NCBI GenBank assembly: GCA_041855735.1
Contig: JBHAEV010000231.1
Location: 1-11,129, forward strand
Direction: 5' to 3'
DNA: 11,129 bases
Source of the DNA: CALALP01 sp041855735
GTDB taxonomy: Bacteria; Bacillota; Clostridia; Lachnospirales; Lachnospiraceae
Numbering within the stretch: position 1 is the stretch's first letter; each line of letters begins with the position of its first letter. Positions 1-6,260 of this stretch are shown piece by piece. The notes beneath the pieces were generated by a model. It did not search any database. It saw nothing but the letters and a program-made list of their open reading frames with translations, and was not told the DNA's origin. Made by a program: the position numbers and the translations under genes.

Positions 1-115
1 CAGCTTCCTTCAGATTCCATCTCACGATGGACACCCTTGCTTTCGGCTATATCCTTCCCACTACCGGGCGGATTCGGGACTTTAACCCGTTAGAAACGTG
101 CGCCGCTAGGCGCAC
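1..115 (-). mobile_element. Group II intron, bacterial class C (IIC), 5' end only; continues off the left edge
   Basis: Read on the minus strand from 115 downwards, the segment opens with GUGCGCC, a group II 5' splice-site sequence. This folds into a perfect 7-bp hairpin with the following GGCGCAC (98-115). Further in come domain I blocks I recognise from class C introns such as the Oceanobacillus iheyensis intron: AAAGUCCCGAA, then AAGGGUGUCC, then GGAAUCUGAAGGAAGCUG at the window edge. The intron begins three bases after the T-run of the terminator at 119-155. Class C introns characteristically insert just downstream of terminator hairpins, so the placement supports the class. EBS1, the reverse transcriptase ORF and the 3' end lie outside the window, so activity cannot be judged. 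Confidence 0.82.
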
Positions 116-118
116 AAC

Positions 119-155
119 AAAAAAGACGATAGATTATTCTTCTACCGTCTTTTTT
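119..155 (-). terminator. Rho-independent terminator of the 5'-nucleotidase gene
   Basis: On the minus strand AAAAAAGACG-G-TAGA pairs with TCTA-T-CGTCTTTTTT. This gives 15 pairs with one G-U and a 7-nt loop, ending in a six-T run. It starts two bases after the TAA stop of the gene at 157-1623. The A/T ends make it bidirectional in principle, but the single wobble pairs only in minus-strand RNA (A/C mismatch on the plus strand). Confidence 0.9.
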
Positions 156-156
156 G

Positions 157-1623
157 TTACGAAATCACAACATTTCTTCCTTCCACATTGGCAGTAATGC
201 CGGTGTGCGAACTCAAATACTCCTCGAGTATATCCTGACAGGATGATGCCATCTTACGTATTTTTCGATTCTTTCTCACTTCGTCGATCGGCACATTGAA
301 ATTGCTTTCAAAGTTCAAATAATGGTATTGCTGCATACCGACGGAATACAGTCTTTCCTCGTTATCCGGTACATCCTCCCCCATCCATTTCAATTTCAGC
401 AATCGTTTTTCTTTTGCGGAATACAGAATTTCCATTCCACGCGAAAACTGGTAGTATTCCGTATGACCTTCAAACGCCTCATCCCTTTGCATATACGTAA
501 TCATGGCATGAAGCTGGCGTCCGGTCACATGCAGCAGATACACCGCATCGTCAAACGGAAAGCACTCCAGAAACAGGCCGTAGGTGATCACCGGTCCAAG
601 CTCCCTGCTGCGCACGGAACCCGATGCAAGAAACATGATATCGATGCCGAGCGACTCCCGAAGAATGTCCGCAAACAGATTTCCGAGTTCCGTCTCGGTA
701 TTCCGGGCGGGATGCGTGAGCTTTCGGGGAAATCGGGTCAGCACTCTTTCGTATTTTTCATCCGTGACATCCTTGTACCTTGCAAGCATTTCTTCGATGA
801 TTTCATCTTTTTTCGCGCAGTTTTCATCGATGGGCACCAGATTCCAGGTATACGATTTCATGCAATTGTGTTCCGTATCGATTACCAGATCAAATCGGCC
901 GATGTCATTGGTTCCCATATGCGCATGCACAATCGGTATCCCGTTGACTACAATCGGCTGCGTCATCAGAGTATGGGTGTGTCCGCCGAGTATCAGATCC
1001 ACTCCGCAGGATGCATCCAAAGACATCGCAAGTTCTTTGTCTTTATCGATGCCGATGTGCGTCAACAGTACGGTCAGATCGATGTCCGTGGAATGATATG
1101 CATTACAGATTTTTTCAACCTCCCTTGCCGCGTCCGTCACATAAATATATTCTCCGATTTCATCATCCTTCGCCTTGTCCATCACCGCATCGGTTACGAC
1201 TCCGATGAATAATAGTTTCATTCCGTCCATTTCCATGATTTTATACGGCATAAACAGTCGGGTATCCAGATGTTTGATGTAGATATTGGCATTGACAATC
1301 GGGAATTTCGCACATTTCTCAATAAAGAGCAAATGCGCAATCCCGTAATCGATTTCATGATTTCCGAGTGTCATAATGTCCGGAGAAAGCGCATTGAGTA
1401 TGTTGACGGTGGAAATCCCTTTGTACTCCGTATCAATGACCGAACCGCGAAACACATCTCCCGCAATCGCGTAGATCACATTTTTCTCCTCGTTTCGAAC
1501 TCTGTCGATATATCCCGACAATAATCCCATCCCGCCAATCCGCCGATCATGGATGATTTCGGGCATGAAATCGCCATGGATATCATTGGAATGCAGCAAT
1601 GTCAGTTTTTTATATTTTTGCAT
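157..1623 (-). CDS. Cytoplasmic 5'-nucleotidase / 2',3'-cyclic phosphodiesterase family metallophosphatase
   Basis: This 488-residue protein has the two-domain layout of the UshA/5'-nucleotidase family. The N-terminal metallophosphatase motifs are HSNDIHGD (D14, H16), AGD (D56), GNHE (N88, H89), TH (H189) and GGHTH (213-217), which together form the dinuclear metal site. The C-terminal substrate domain shows GNLFAD (314-319), SGSVR (334-338) and FPFDDAV (355-361). There is no signal peptide, membrane segment or sorting signal, so it should act inside the cell, like Bacillus YunD rather than periplasmic UshA. A likely role is nucleotide or cyclic-nucleotide dephosphorylation, but the substrate is not readable from the sequence. 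The start is the ATG preceded by GGGAGGAAATC. The frame stays open upstream to a TTG at 1749, but that extension would run through the terminator at 1685-1720 and looks non-coding. Confidence 0.88.
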   Translation of the reverse strand: MQKYKKLTLLHSNDIHGDFMPEIIHDRRIGGMGLLSGYIDRVRNEEKNVIYAIAGDVFRGSVIDTEYKGISTVNILNALSPDIMTLGNHEIDYGIAHLLFIEKCAKFPIVNANIYIKHLDTRLFMPYKIMEMDGMKLLFIGVVTDAVMDKAKDDEIGEYIYVTDAAREVEKICNAYHSTDIDLTVLLTHIGIDKDKELAMSLDASCGVDLILGGHTHTLMTQPIVVNGIPIVHAHMGTNDIGRFDLVIDTEHNCMKSYTWNLVPIDENCAKKDEIIEEMLARYKDVTDEKYERVLTRFPRKLTHPARNTETELGNLFADILRESLGIDIMFLASGSVRSRELGPVITYGLFLECFPFDDAVYLLHVTGRQLHAMITYMQRDEAFEGHTEYYQFSRGMEILYSAKEKRLLKLKWMGEDVPDNEERLYSVGMQQYHYLNFESNFNVPIDEVRKNRKIRKMASSCQDILEEYLSSHTGITANVEGRNVVIS

Positions 1624-1684
1624 GATTTCCTCCCGGCACCTGTATTCGAAAGATCGAAGCTTAGCGTCGAACATCGAAAACCTG

Positions 1685-1720
1685 AAAAAAGAATCACTCA
1701 AGCCGCCCTTAAGTGATTCT
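1685..1720 (-). terminator. Rho-independent terminator ending the metNIQ operon
   Basis: On the minus strand AGAATCACT-T-AAG, loop GGCGG, then CTT-G-AGTGATTCT form a 13-pair stem including one U-G, followed by TTTTTT. On the plus strand the wobble becomes a C/A mismatch, so the structure is built for minus-strand RNA. It lies about 80 bases after the metQ stop and 60 bases before the nucleotidase ATG, so it separates the two transcription units. Confidence 0.92.
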
Positions 1721-1749
1721 ACAATACTAAATCCTGTGAAATTTATCAA
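1721..1749 (-). promoter_or_regulatory. Candidate promoter for the 5'-nucleotidase gene
   Basis: TTGATA (1744-1749), a 17-base spacer and TATTGT (1721-1726) make a good sigma-A match. The -10 box directly abuts the terminator stem, so a start near 1714 would fall inside its 5' arm. The nucleotidase has no better promoter between the terminator and its ATG, which favours this one. It is a prediction from hexamers only. Confidence 0.5.
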
Positions 1750-1798
1750 GTATTTCCTGCCTTTGTTTCTTCAGAGAAATGTCGATTGAACTCTTTCC

Positions 1799-2704
1799 TT
1801 AGAACAGCGGAACCACCGCGCCCTCATACTTTTCCAGAATAAACGCCTTCACTTCCGGGCTCTTTACCGCCTCGATCAGCGCCTTGATTTCCTCATTGTT
1901 CTCATTTCCTTCTTTTACGGCAATGACATTCCGGAATGTGTTTGCCGCCTCGGAATCCGCCGCTTCCACCGCCAGCGCATCCTTTACCTTGAAACCGGCC
2001 TCAATCGCATAGTTTCCGTTGATAACGGCAACATCCACGTCCTGAAGCGATCTCGGAACCTGTGCCGCCTCCACCTCAATGATATCGAAATTCTTCGGAT
2101 TCTCCACAATGTCATTCTTGGTTGCAGTCAGACCGACACCATCCTTCAGCGTGATCAATCCCTCCTGTGCAAGGAGCTGAAGTGCTCTCGCCTCATTGGT
2201 GACATCATTCGGAACCGCAATTTTCGCGCCTTCCGCCAGATCCGCCAACGCCGCCGTCTTGCCTGCATAGATGCCGAACGGCTCATAGTGAACGGCATCC
2301 GCGCTCACCAGCTTTGTGCCGTACTCTTCATTGAATTGTTCCAGATACGGCACATGCTGGAAAAAGTTTGCGTCGATTTCGCCGGAATCCAAAGCATTGT
2401 TCGGCTGAACATAGTCGGTAAATTCCACGATCTGAAGTTCGTATCCCTTGGCTTCGAGAGCGGATTTCGCCTCTTCCAGAATTTCCGCATGCGGAGCCGG
2501 TGTGGCGCCGATTTTGATGACTTTCTTTTCCGTTGTGGTCGCCGAAGCGGAAGTTTCGGTACTCGACTCCGCCGCGGATGCCGCCGTGGTTTCCGCGGAT
2601 GTCGTGGTTTCCTGCGCCGCCGTTGTGGCTGTGGATTGATTTGCGCATCCTGCCAGAATTCCGAGTGAAAGTGCCGCAGTTGCAATTAAAATATTCTTCT
2701 TCAT
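1799..2704 (-). CDS. metQ: Methionine ABC transporter substrate-binding lipoprotein
   Basis: MetQ captures L- or D-methionine outside the membrane and delivers it to the MetNI importer. The 301-residue protein starts MKKN, has a hydrophobic stretch and the lipobox LAGC with the lipidated Cys20, so it should be anchored to the outer face of the membrane. Residues 21 to about 60 are a low-complexity Ala/Ser/Thr/Glu linker. The NlpA/MetQ fold then begins at VIKIGATPAPHAEIL and includes the family segments DYVQPNNAL and ANFFQHVPYLEQFN. The ATG is preceded by AAAAGGAGAG; the 28-codon upstream extension of the frame lacks a ribosome site and puts the signal peptide in the middle. It is the last gene of metNIQ, 162 bases after metI, with a strong terminator downstream. 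Family assignment is firm; methionine specificity follows from the operon. Confidence 0.95.
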   Translation of the reverse strand: MKKNILIATAALSLGILAGCANQSTATTAAQETTTSAETTAASAAESSTETSASATTTEKKVIKIGATPAPHAEILEEAKSALEAKGYELQIVEFTDYVQPNNALDSGEIDANFFQHVPYLEQFNEEYGTKLVSADAVHYEPFGIYAGKTAALADLAEGAKIAVPNDVTNEARALQLLAQEGLITLKDGVGLTATKNDIVENPKNFDIIEVEAAQVPRSLQDVDVAVINGNYAIEAGFKVKDALAVEAADSEAANTFRNVIAVKEGNENNEEIKALIEAVKSPEVKAFILEKYEGAVVPLF

Positions 2705-2768
2705 AATACTCTCCTTTTTGTTTGTGTTTACCTTTGCCTTTCGCAAGCGGTAAGGTGTTGCTGTATTT

Positions 2769-2847
2769 ATATTCACATTTACGAGCATAAGGTCTGATCT
2801 CCATATGTTGCGTCTTTCGGACTCTATGTATGCCGTAAATGAAATAT
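2769..2847 (-). other. Long bulged stem-loop between metI and metQ
   Basis: In minus-strand RNA, AUAUUU-CAUUUACG-GCAUA pairs with UAUGC-U-CGUAAAUG-U-GAAUAU: three helices of 5, 8 and 6 pairs in line, with two single-U bulges on the 3' side. The closed loop is 39 nt, in which GUC-CGAAA-GAC could form a small inner hairpin. One pair is U-G and becomes a C/A mismatch on the plus strand, which suggests an RNA structure. No U-run follows, so it is not a terminator. It could protect or process the mRNA so that MetQ is made at a different level from MetN and MetI; that role is inference. Confidence 0.65.
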
Positions 2848-2866
2848 ATGTGGTAATTTTCCGTAT

Positions 2867-3532
2867 TTAACGAATTCGTTTATCCGTTTTCCTTGCAAGT
2901 CGCATCCAGAATTCCTGGATGATCTGAACCATGATAACCATGATGATCACGGTCACCAACATTACCTCGGTCTGATAGCGATAGTATCCGTAGTTGATCG
3001 CCACCGTTCCCAATCCGCCGGCACCGGTAAATCCCGCCATTGCGGAATAACCGAGTATCGTGGTCATACTGATGGCGACTCCGATCAGCAAATTCGGTTT
3101 CGCTTCCGGCAACAGCACCTTCCATATAATGTCAAAGGTACTTGCCCCCATGGACTTTGCGGCCTCGATGACTCCCGTATCGATTTCCTTTAAAGAGGAT
3201 TCCACCATTCTTCCGATGTACGGAGATGCCGCGAAAACCAAAGGCGGAATCACCGCTTTTGCTCCCAGAGTCGTACCGACCAATGCTCTTGTAATCGGCA
3301 AAACCATAATCAGTAGTATGATAAACGGAACCGCCCGAAGCAGATTGATGATCACACCCACCACCGTATTCCAGACCGGAAACGGTTTGATTCCGTCCTT
3401 TGCCGTCACCACCAGAAAAATTCCGATGGGAATCCCGATGAGGTATGACAATGCGGTGGAACCGAGCACGATGAAGATAGTTTCCAGTATGGAATTTCCG
3501 ATCAACGCAATAACCTTTGATGTAAATATCAT
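2867..3532 (-). CDS. metI: Methionine ABC transporter permease
   Basis: MetI is the membrane channel of the methionine importer and works as a dimer with two MetN ATPases. The 221-residue sequence is mostly hydrophobic, with about five membrane segments, the family's normal size. The cytoplasmic EAA coupling loop is clear at about 123-150: EAAKSMGAS followed by LLPEAKPNLLIG. The segment GFTGAGGLGTVAINYGYYRY (167-186) is also typical of MetI. The ATG overlaps the metN stop by four bases (ATGA), and GGAGGATGA at the end of metN supplies the ribosome site, indicating translational coupling. No frameshift or missing motif is seen. Confidence 0.96.
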   Translation of the reverse strand: MIFTSKVIALIGNSILETIFIVLGSTALSYLIGIPIGIFLVVTAKDGIKPFPVWNTVVGVIINLLRAVPFIILLIMVLPITRALVGTTLGAKAVIPPLVFAASPYIGRMVESSLKEIDTGVIEAAKSMGASTFDIIWKVLLPEAKPNLLIGVAISMTTILGYSAMAGFTGAGGLGTVAINYGYYRYQTEVMLVTVIIMVIMVQIIQEFWMRLARKTDKRIR

Positions 3533-4566
3533 TCTTCATCCTCCTCATATTTAATATGTTCGGCATCCAAAAAGGAATAGATCTTTTCCGTGGAATCGAC
3601 ATCATCCGGCACCTGTATCAACATCTGCCCCATTGCCACTCCGCCGACATCCGTAGTGGATGCATGCAGAATATTGATCGGAACCTTGGTCGACAGAACC
3701 AGATTGGAAATAATCGGTTCGGAGGATTTTCTTCCGTCAAAGAAGATTCGCAGTTTCTTTCCGCCGCTCACGATTTCCTTCAAAATCACATCCCCCAAAA
3801 TCAATTGTTTTCCGATTTTGGATTTCGGGTTGGCAAATATCTCCGAAACCGTACCGATTTCCGCAATATTCGATGCGTCGATGATCGCCACACGGTCACA
3901 AATCGACTCGATCACTTTCATCTCATGCGTAATGATGATGACGGTAATGCCCAGTTTTTTGTTGATATCCTTTATCAGCTCCAAAATCTGCTTGGTCGTG
4001 TTCGGATCCAGCGCCGAAGTCGCCTCATCGCAAAGCAGAACTTTCGGATTCGTTGCAATGGCTCTGGCAATTGCCACTCTTTGTTTTTGCCCTCCGGAAA
4101 GCTGCGCCGGATAGGCGAGAGCTTTGTCGGAAATGCCGACCAGCTCCAGCAACTCCATGGCCCTTTCTTCGAACTCTTTTTTTCTCGAAACACCGAATCG
4201 ATTCGCTGAGCCGCCATTGTGGGATGCTTCGATTTCCAACGGAAATGTGATATTCCTTATGACATTTCTCTGTGCCAGTAAATTGAACTGCTGAAAAATC
4301 ATCCCCATATTCAGCCGGATTTTGCGGATTTGTTTTTCCGTCATGGACTTCAGGCTCTGACCTTCAAAAAAGATATCGCCGCTTGTCGGTTTTTCCAGAT
4401 AGTTGATACATCGAACCAACGTGGATTTTCCCGCACCGGACAAACCGATGATGCCGAAAATCTCCCCTTTTTGTATGTCCAGGCTGATATCATCCAATGC
4501 CTTGACTTCTCCATTGTCTGTGTGAAATGTTTTTCCCAAATGATCGATTTTAATAATCGTACCCAT
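3529..4566 (-). CDS. metN: Methionine ABC transporter ATP-binding protein with C-terminal NIL domain
   Basis: MetN hydrolyses ATP to drive methionine uptake through MetI. All nucleotide-binding motifs are present in the 345-residue protein: Walker A GLSGAGKST (41-49), Q-loop FQQF (91-94), signature LSGGQ (157-161), Walker B VLLCDE (176-181) and the switch histidine in THEM (H214). Residues about 268-342 form the NIL domain. In characterised MetN proteins this domain binds internal methionine and shuts the transporter off (trans-inhibition). Residues 116-130 form a short polar insertion before the signature. The ATG follows AAAGGGGTAAAT. The gene is first in metNIQ and is preceded by the methionine-codon attenuator, so methionine probably controls both synthesis and activity of the importer. 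Confidence 0.97.
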   Translation of the reverse strand: MGTIIKIDHLGKTFHTDNGEVKALDDISLDIQKGEIFGIIGLSGAGKSTLVRCINYLEKPTSGDIFFEGQSLKSMTEKQIRKIRLNMGMIFQQFNLLAQRNVIRNITFPLEIEASHNGGSANRFGVSRKKEFEERAMELLELVGISDKALAYPAQLSGGQKQRVAIARAIATNPKVLLCDEATSALDPNTTKQILELIKDINKKLGITVIIITHEMKVIESICDRVAIIDASNIAEIGTVSEIFANPKSKIGKQLILGDVILKEIVSGGKKLRIFFDGRKSSEPIISNLVLSTKVPINILHASTTDVGGVAMGQMLIQVPDDVDSTEKIYSFLDAEHIKYEEDEE

Positions 4567-4584
4567 ATTTACCCCTTTAACGTT

Positions 4585-4615
4585 AATAAAGAGCCGGCAT
4601 GTATGGCCGACTCTT
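4585..4615 (-). terminator. Attenuator terminator upstream of metN
   Basis: AAGAGTCGGC, loop CATACAT, GCCGGCTCTT form a 10-pair stem with one U-G, running into CTTTATT. The U-run is short and interrupted by an A, as expected of a conditional rather than absolute terminator. It ends about 20 bases before the metN ATG and after the leader peptide stop. Confidence 0.75.
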
Positions 4616-4651
4616 CGCGTGCTCTCTCAAAGCTGCAAACAATCCATACAC

Positions 4652-4738
4652 TTACCTTTTTTCAACGCAAATAAATGTGAACATCCGCATGTCACAGCAC
4701 ATCGATGTATTCATTTGCATGGTAAATGTCTTGTTCAT
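4652..4738 (-). CDS. Methionine-rich leader peptide of metNIQ (28 aa)
   Basis: This short ORF has a clear ribosome site, AAGGAG followed by six bases and ATG. It encodes MNKTFTMQMNTSMCCDMRMF followed by TFICVEKR and a TAA stop. Six of 28 codons are AUG (1, 7, 9, 13, 17, 19), far above the usual few percent, and three are Cys (14, 15, 24). It resembles no structural protein. Its position between a promoter and an intrinsic terminator, ahead of a methionine transporter, fits a regulatory leader peptide whose translation speed reports charged tRNA-Met. The Cys codons could add cysteine sensing. A hairpin (TGTGACAT, loop GCGG, ATG-T-TCACA; 4676-4696) lies inside the ORF and may act in pausing. 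It is too short for most gene finders. Confidence 0.75.
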   Translation of the reverse strand: MNKTFTMQMNTSMCCDMRMFTFICVEKR

Positions 4739-4776
4739 CTCGCTCTCCTTCTTAACGTTTTCCTGAATCTCTCGTA

Positions 4777-4805
4777 AGTGTACACGTTATAAGAAAAAGA
4801 GTCAA
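4777..4805 (-). promoter_or_regulatory. metNIQ promoter
   Basis: TTGACT (4800-4805), a 17-base spacer and TACACT (4777-4782) form a good sigma-A type promoter. It lies 38 bases upstream of the leader peptide ATG and gives a leader of about 200 nt before metN. Together with the terminator after metQ it defines metNIQ as its own transcription unit. Confidence 0.72.
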
Positions 4806-4826
4806 TATTCCTTTGTTATATCTTTT

Positions 4827-4846
4827 GGCTATATATCAGTATAGCC
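4827..4846 (-). other. Hairpin directly after pepV, no U-run
   Basis: GGCTATA, loop CTGATA, TATAGCC form a perfect 7-bp stem beginning one base after the pepV stop codon. On the minus strand it is followed by AAAAGATAT rather than T residues, so it is a weak terminator at best. Some pepV transcription may continue into metNIQ. Confidence 0.45.
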
Positions 4847-4847
4847 G

Positions 4848-6248
4848 CTACGCACACAGATCCACAATGCTTTGCGCTATGATCTTCGCCGTCACCACCA
4901 GCTCCTCGATTACCGCAAATTCATCCGCACCGTGCATTTTGGTATCCGTTCCCGGAAGTACCGCACCGAATGCCACCCCGTTCTTCAAATCGTGGACATA
5001 GGTACCTCCTCCGATTGCCAGACATTCCCCCTTTAATCCGGTGTATTCCTCATAGATCCGAAGCAAGGTCTGCACGAAATGGGAATTCCCGTCCACCGCA
5101 TGCGGCGCCACCATATCCTTGTTTAAAAACTCAAAACCGGCATCCGCAAACTTCTTCGAAATCGTGGAGATGATGAATTCCGGCTCACCGCTGATCGGGT
5201 ATCTGGAATCGAAAAATCCCTCGTATTCCGTATCATTGACATTTAACATGGAAAATGCCAGAGTCGTTTCTCCGCTCAATTCATCGCTGATTTTCACACC
5301 CAGATTCTCTCCGTTTAAATCTCCGTGCGGCATGAGCGCGTTTAATCTGTGCAGCAGGTCGATCTTCGCGCAGGCTTCAAAATCCAATTCGGTCAAAAGC
5401 GCAAGCAGGCCGGTGATCGCATTCTTGCCGTGCGCCGGCAGGGATCCGTGAGCATTCACACCATGCGCCGTAATTTCAAACACCGGCTGCAAATCAAAAG
5501 TGAATGCAATTCCGGTTTTTTCTTCCACCCTGTCCGCAACAGCACGGACTTCTTCATAGGCGAATCCTTCCAGCACGGCTTTCGCCTTTGGAGGCACCAC
5601 ATTCAGTTTGGTGCCGGCTTGCAGCGAAACCAGACGTTTTTTCGTATTCTCTTTTTCAAAACTCGCCCTAAAATGACCCGGCAGACGTCCTTTTTCGATA
5701 TTGACCACCGGATATTCCCCGTCCGGTGAAAAGGACATCGGCGCTTCCGTTTCGCTCTTGTAATAATGATCGATGCAGGCGCCTCCGCATTCCTCATCCG
5801 TTCCCAGAATCAAACGGGCGTTCCTGCTCAGCGGAATCTTCAAATCCCGAACGCAGCGCATCGCAAGCATGGATGCCACAACCGGTCCTTTGTCATCGGA
5901 TGTTCCTCTGCCGAAAATTTTGCCGTCCTGTACCACCGGTTCAAACGGCTCGCAGACGGTCCACCCCTCTCCCTCCGGAACCACATCCAGATGGGCGAGG
6001 ATGTCCAGCTGCTTTTCCTTGTCGTTCAAATCGATCGCCAATACATAATTATCGTAGTTTATTACATCAAAACCATATCCCTTTGCCATCTCCATCGTAT
6101 CCATCAAGGATTTGTACGGTCCTTCCCCGAATGGCATCCCGACCTTTTTCGGACCTTTCTGACTGTCAATGCGGCACATTCTGATGACGTCATCAATCAG
6201 TTCCTGCCTGTGTTCTTCGATATACTTCTCAATCTGTTCTCTGTACAT
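4848..6248 (-). CDS. pepV: M20 family zinc dipeptidase PepV
   Basis: PepV is a cytoplasmic zinc peptidase that releases amino acids from dipeptides, including beta-Ala and Xaa-His dipeptides. The 466-residue length matches the family. The two-zinc site reads in order: H86 in AHLDVV, D118 in TSDDKG, E152 (catalytic base) and E153 in TDEECGG, D176 in SPDGEYP, and H439 in KMHGADE. H267 in AHGVNAHGS fits the transition-state histidine of the lid domain. These positions sit about one residue from those of the Lactobacillus PepV structure. There is no signal peptide. The ATG has an excellent ribosome site, AAAAGGAGGGT, and lies 12 bases after the prfC stop, so the two are surely cotranscribed. Next to a methionine importer it suggests peptide-derived amino acid supply, but the link to prfC is not functional in any obvious way. 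Confidence 0.93.
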   Translation of the reverse strand: MYREQIEKYIEEHRQELIDDVIRMCRIDSQKGPKKVGMPFGEGPYKSLMDTMEMAKGYGFDVINYDNYVLAIDLNDKEKQLDILAHLDVVPEGEGWTVCEPFEPVVQDGKIFGRGTSDDKGPVVASMLAMRCVRDLKIPLSRNARLILGTDEECGGACIDHYYKSETEAPMSFSPDGEYPVVNIEKGRLPGHFRASFEKENTKKRLVSLQAGTKLNVVPPKAKAVLEGFAYEEVRAVADRVEEKTGIAFTFDLQPVFEITAHGVNAHGSLPAHGKNAITGLLALLTELDFEACAKIDLLHRLNALMPHGDLNGENLGVKISDELSGETTLAFSMLNVNDTEYEGFFDSRYPISGEPEFIISTISKKFADAGFEFLNKDMVAPHAVDGNSHFVQTLLRIYEEYTGLKGECLAIGGGTYVHDLKNGVAFGAVLPGTDTKMHGADEFAVIEELVVTAKIIAQSIVDLCA

Positions 6249-6260
6249 ATACCCTCCTTT

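Larger units (their letters stand above)
4567..4770 (-). promoter_or_regulatory. Predicted ribosome-mediated methionine attenuator (leader of metNIQ)
   Basis: Between a predicted start near 4770 and the metN ATG, the minus-strand leader contains a Met-rich peptide ORF and three competing pairings. Region 1, CCAUGCA (4716-4722, containing Met codon 7), pairs with region 2, UGUAUGG (4644-4650): 7 bp, one G-U. Region 2 extended to GUGUAUGG (4644-4651) pairs instead with region 3, CCAUACAU (4599-4606): 8 bp, one G-U. Region 3 forms the loop and top of the terminator stem 4589-4615. Region 2 begins directly after the peptide's stop codon, where a ribosome finishing the peptide would cover it. A ribosome stalled at Met codons would cover region 1 and free region 2 to block the terminator. 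I see no S-box SAM riboswitch or T-box (GGGUGGNACCGCG) sequence here. Confidence 0.7.

Noticed and set aside
1624..1749. N-terminal extension of the nucleotidase to a TTG at 1749
   Set aside because: It would translate through a 13-pair terminator, lacks a ribosome site and has no family similarity; the internal ATG at 1621-1623 has GGGAGGAAATC.
2288..2804. Several ORFs of 60-158 codons overlapping the metQ 5' half
   Set aside because: They are frame shadows of the Ala/Thr/Ser-rich metQ linker, with repetitive Arg- or Val/Ala-rich translations.
4567..4770. SAM riboswitch or T-box in the metN leader
   Set aside because: Neither the S-box core nor the T-box GGGUGGNACCGCG sequence is present; the Met-rich ORF and competing pairings explain the leader better.
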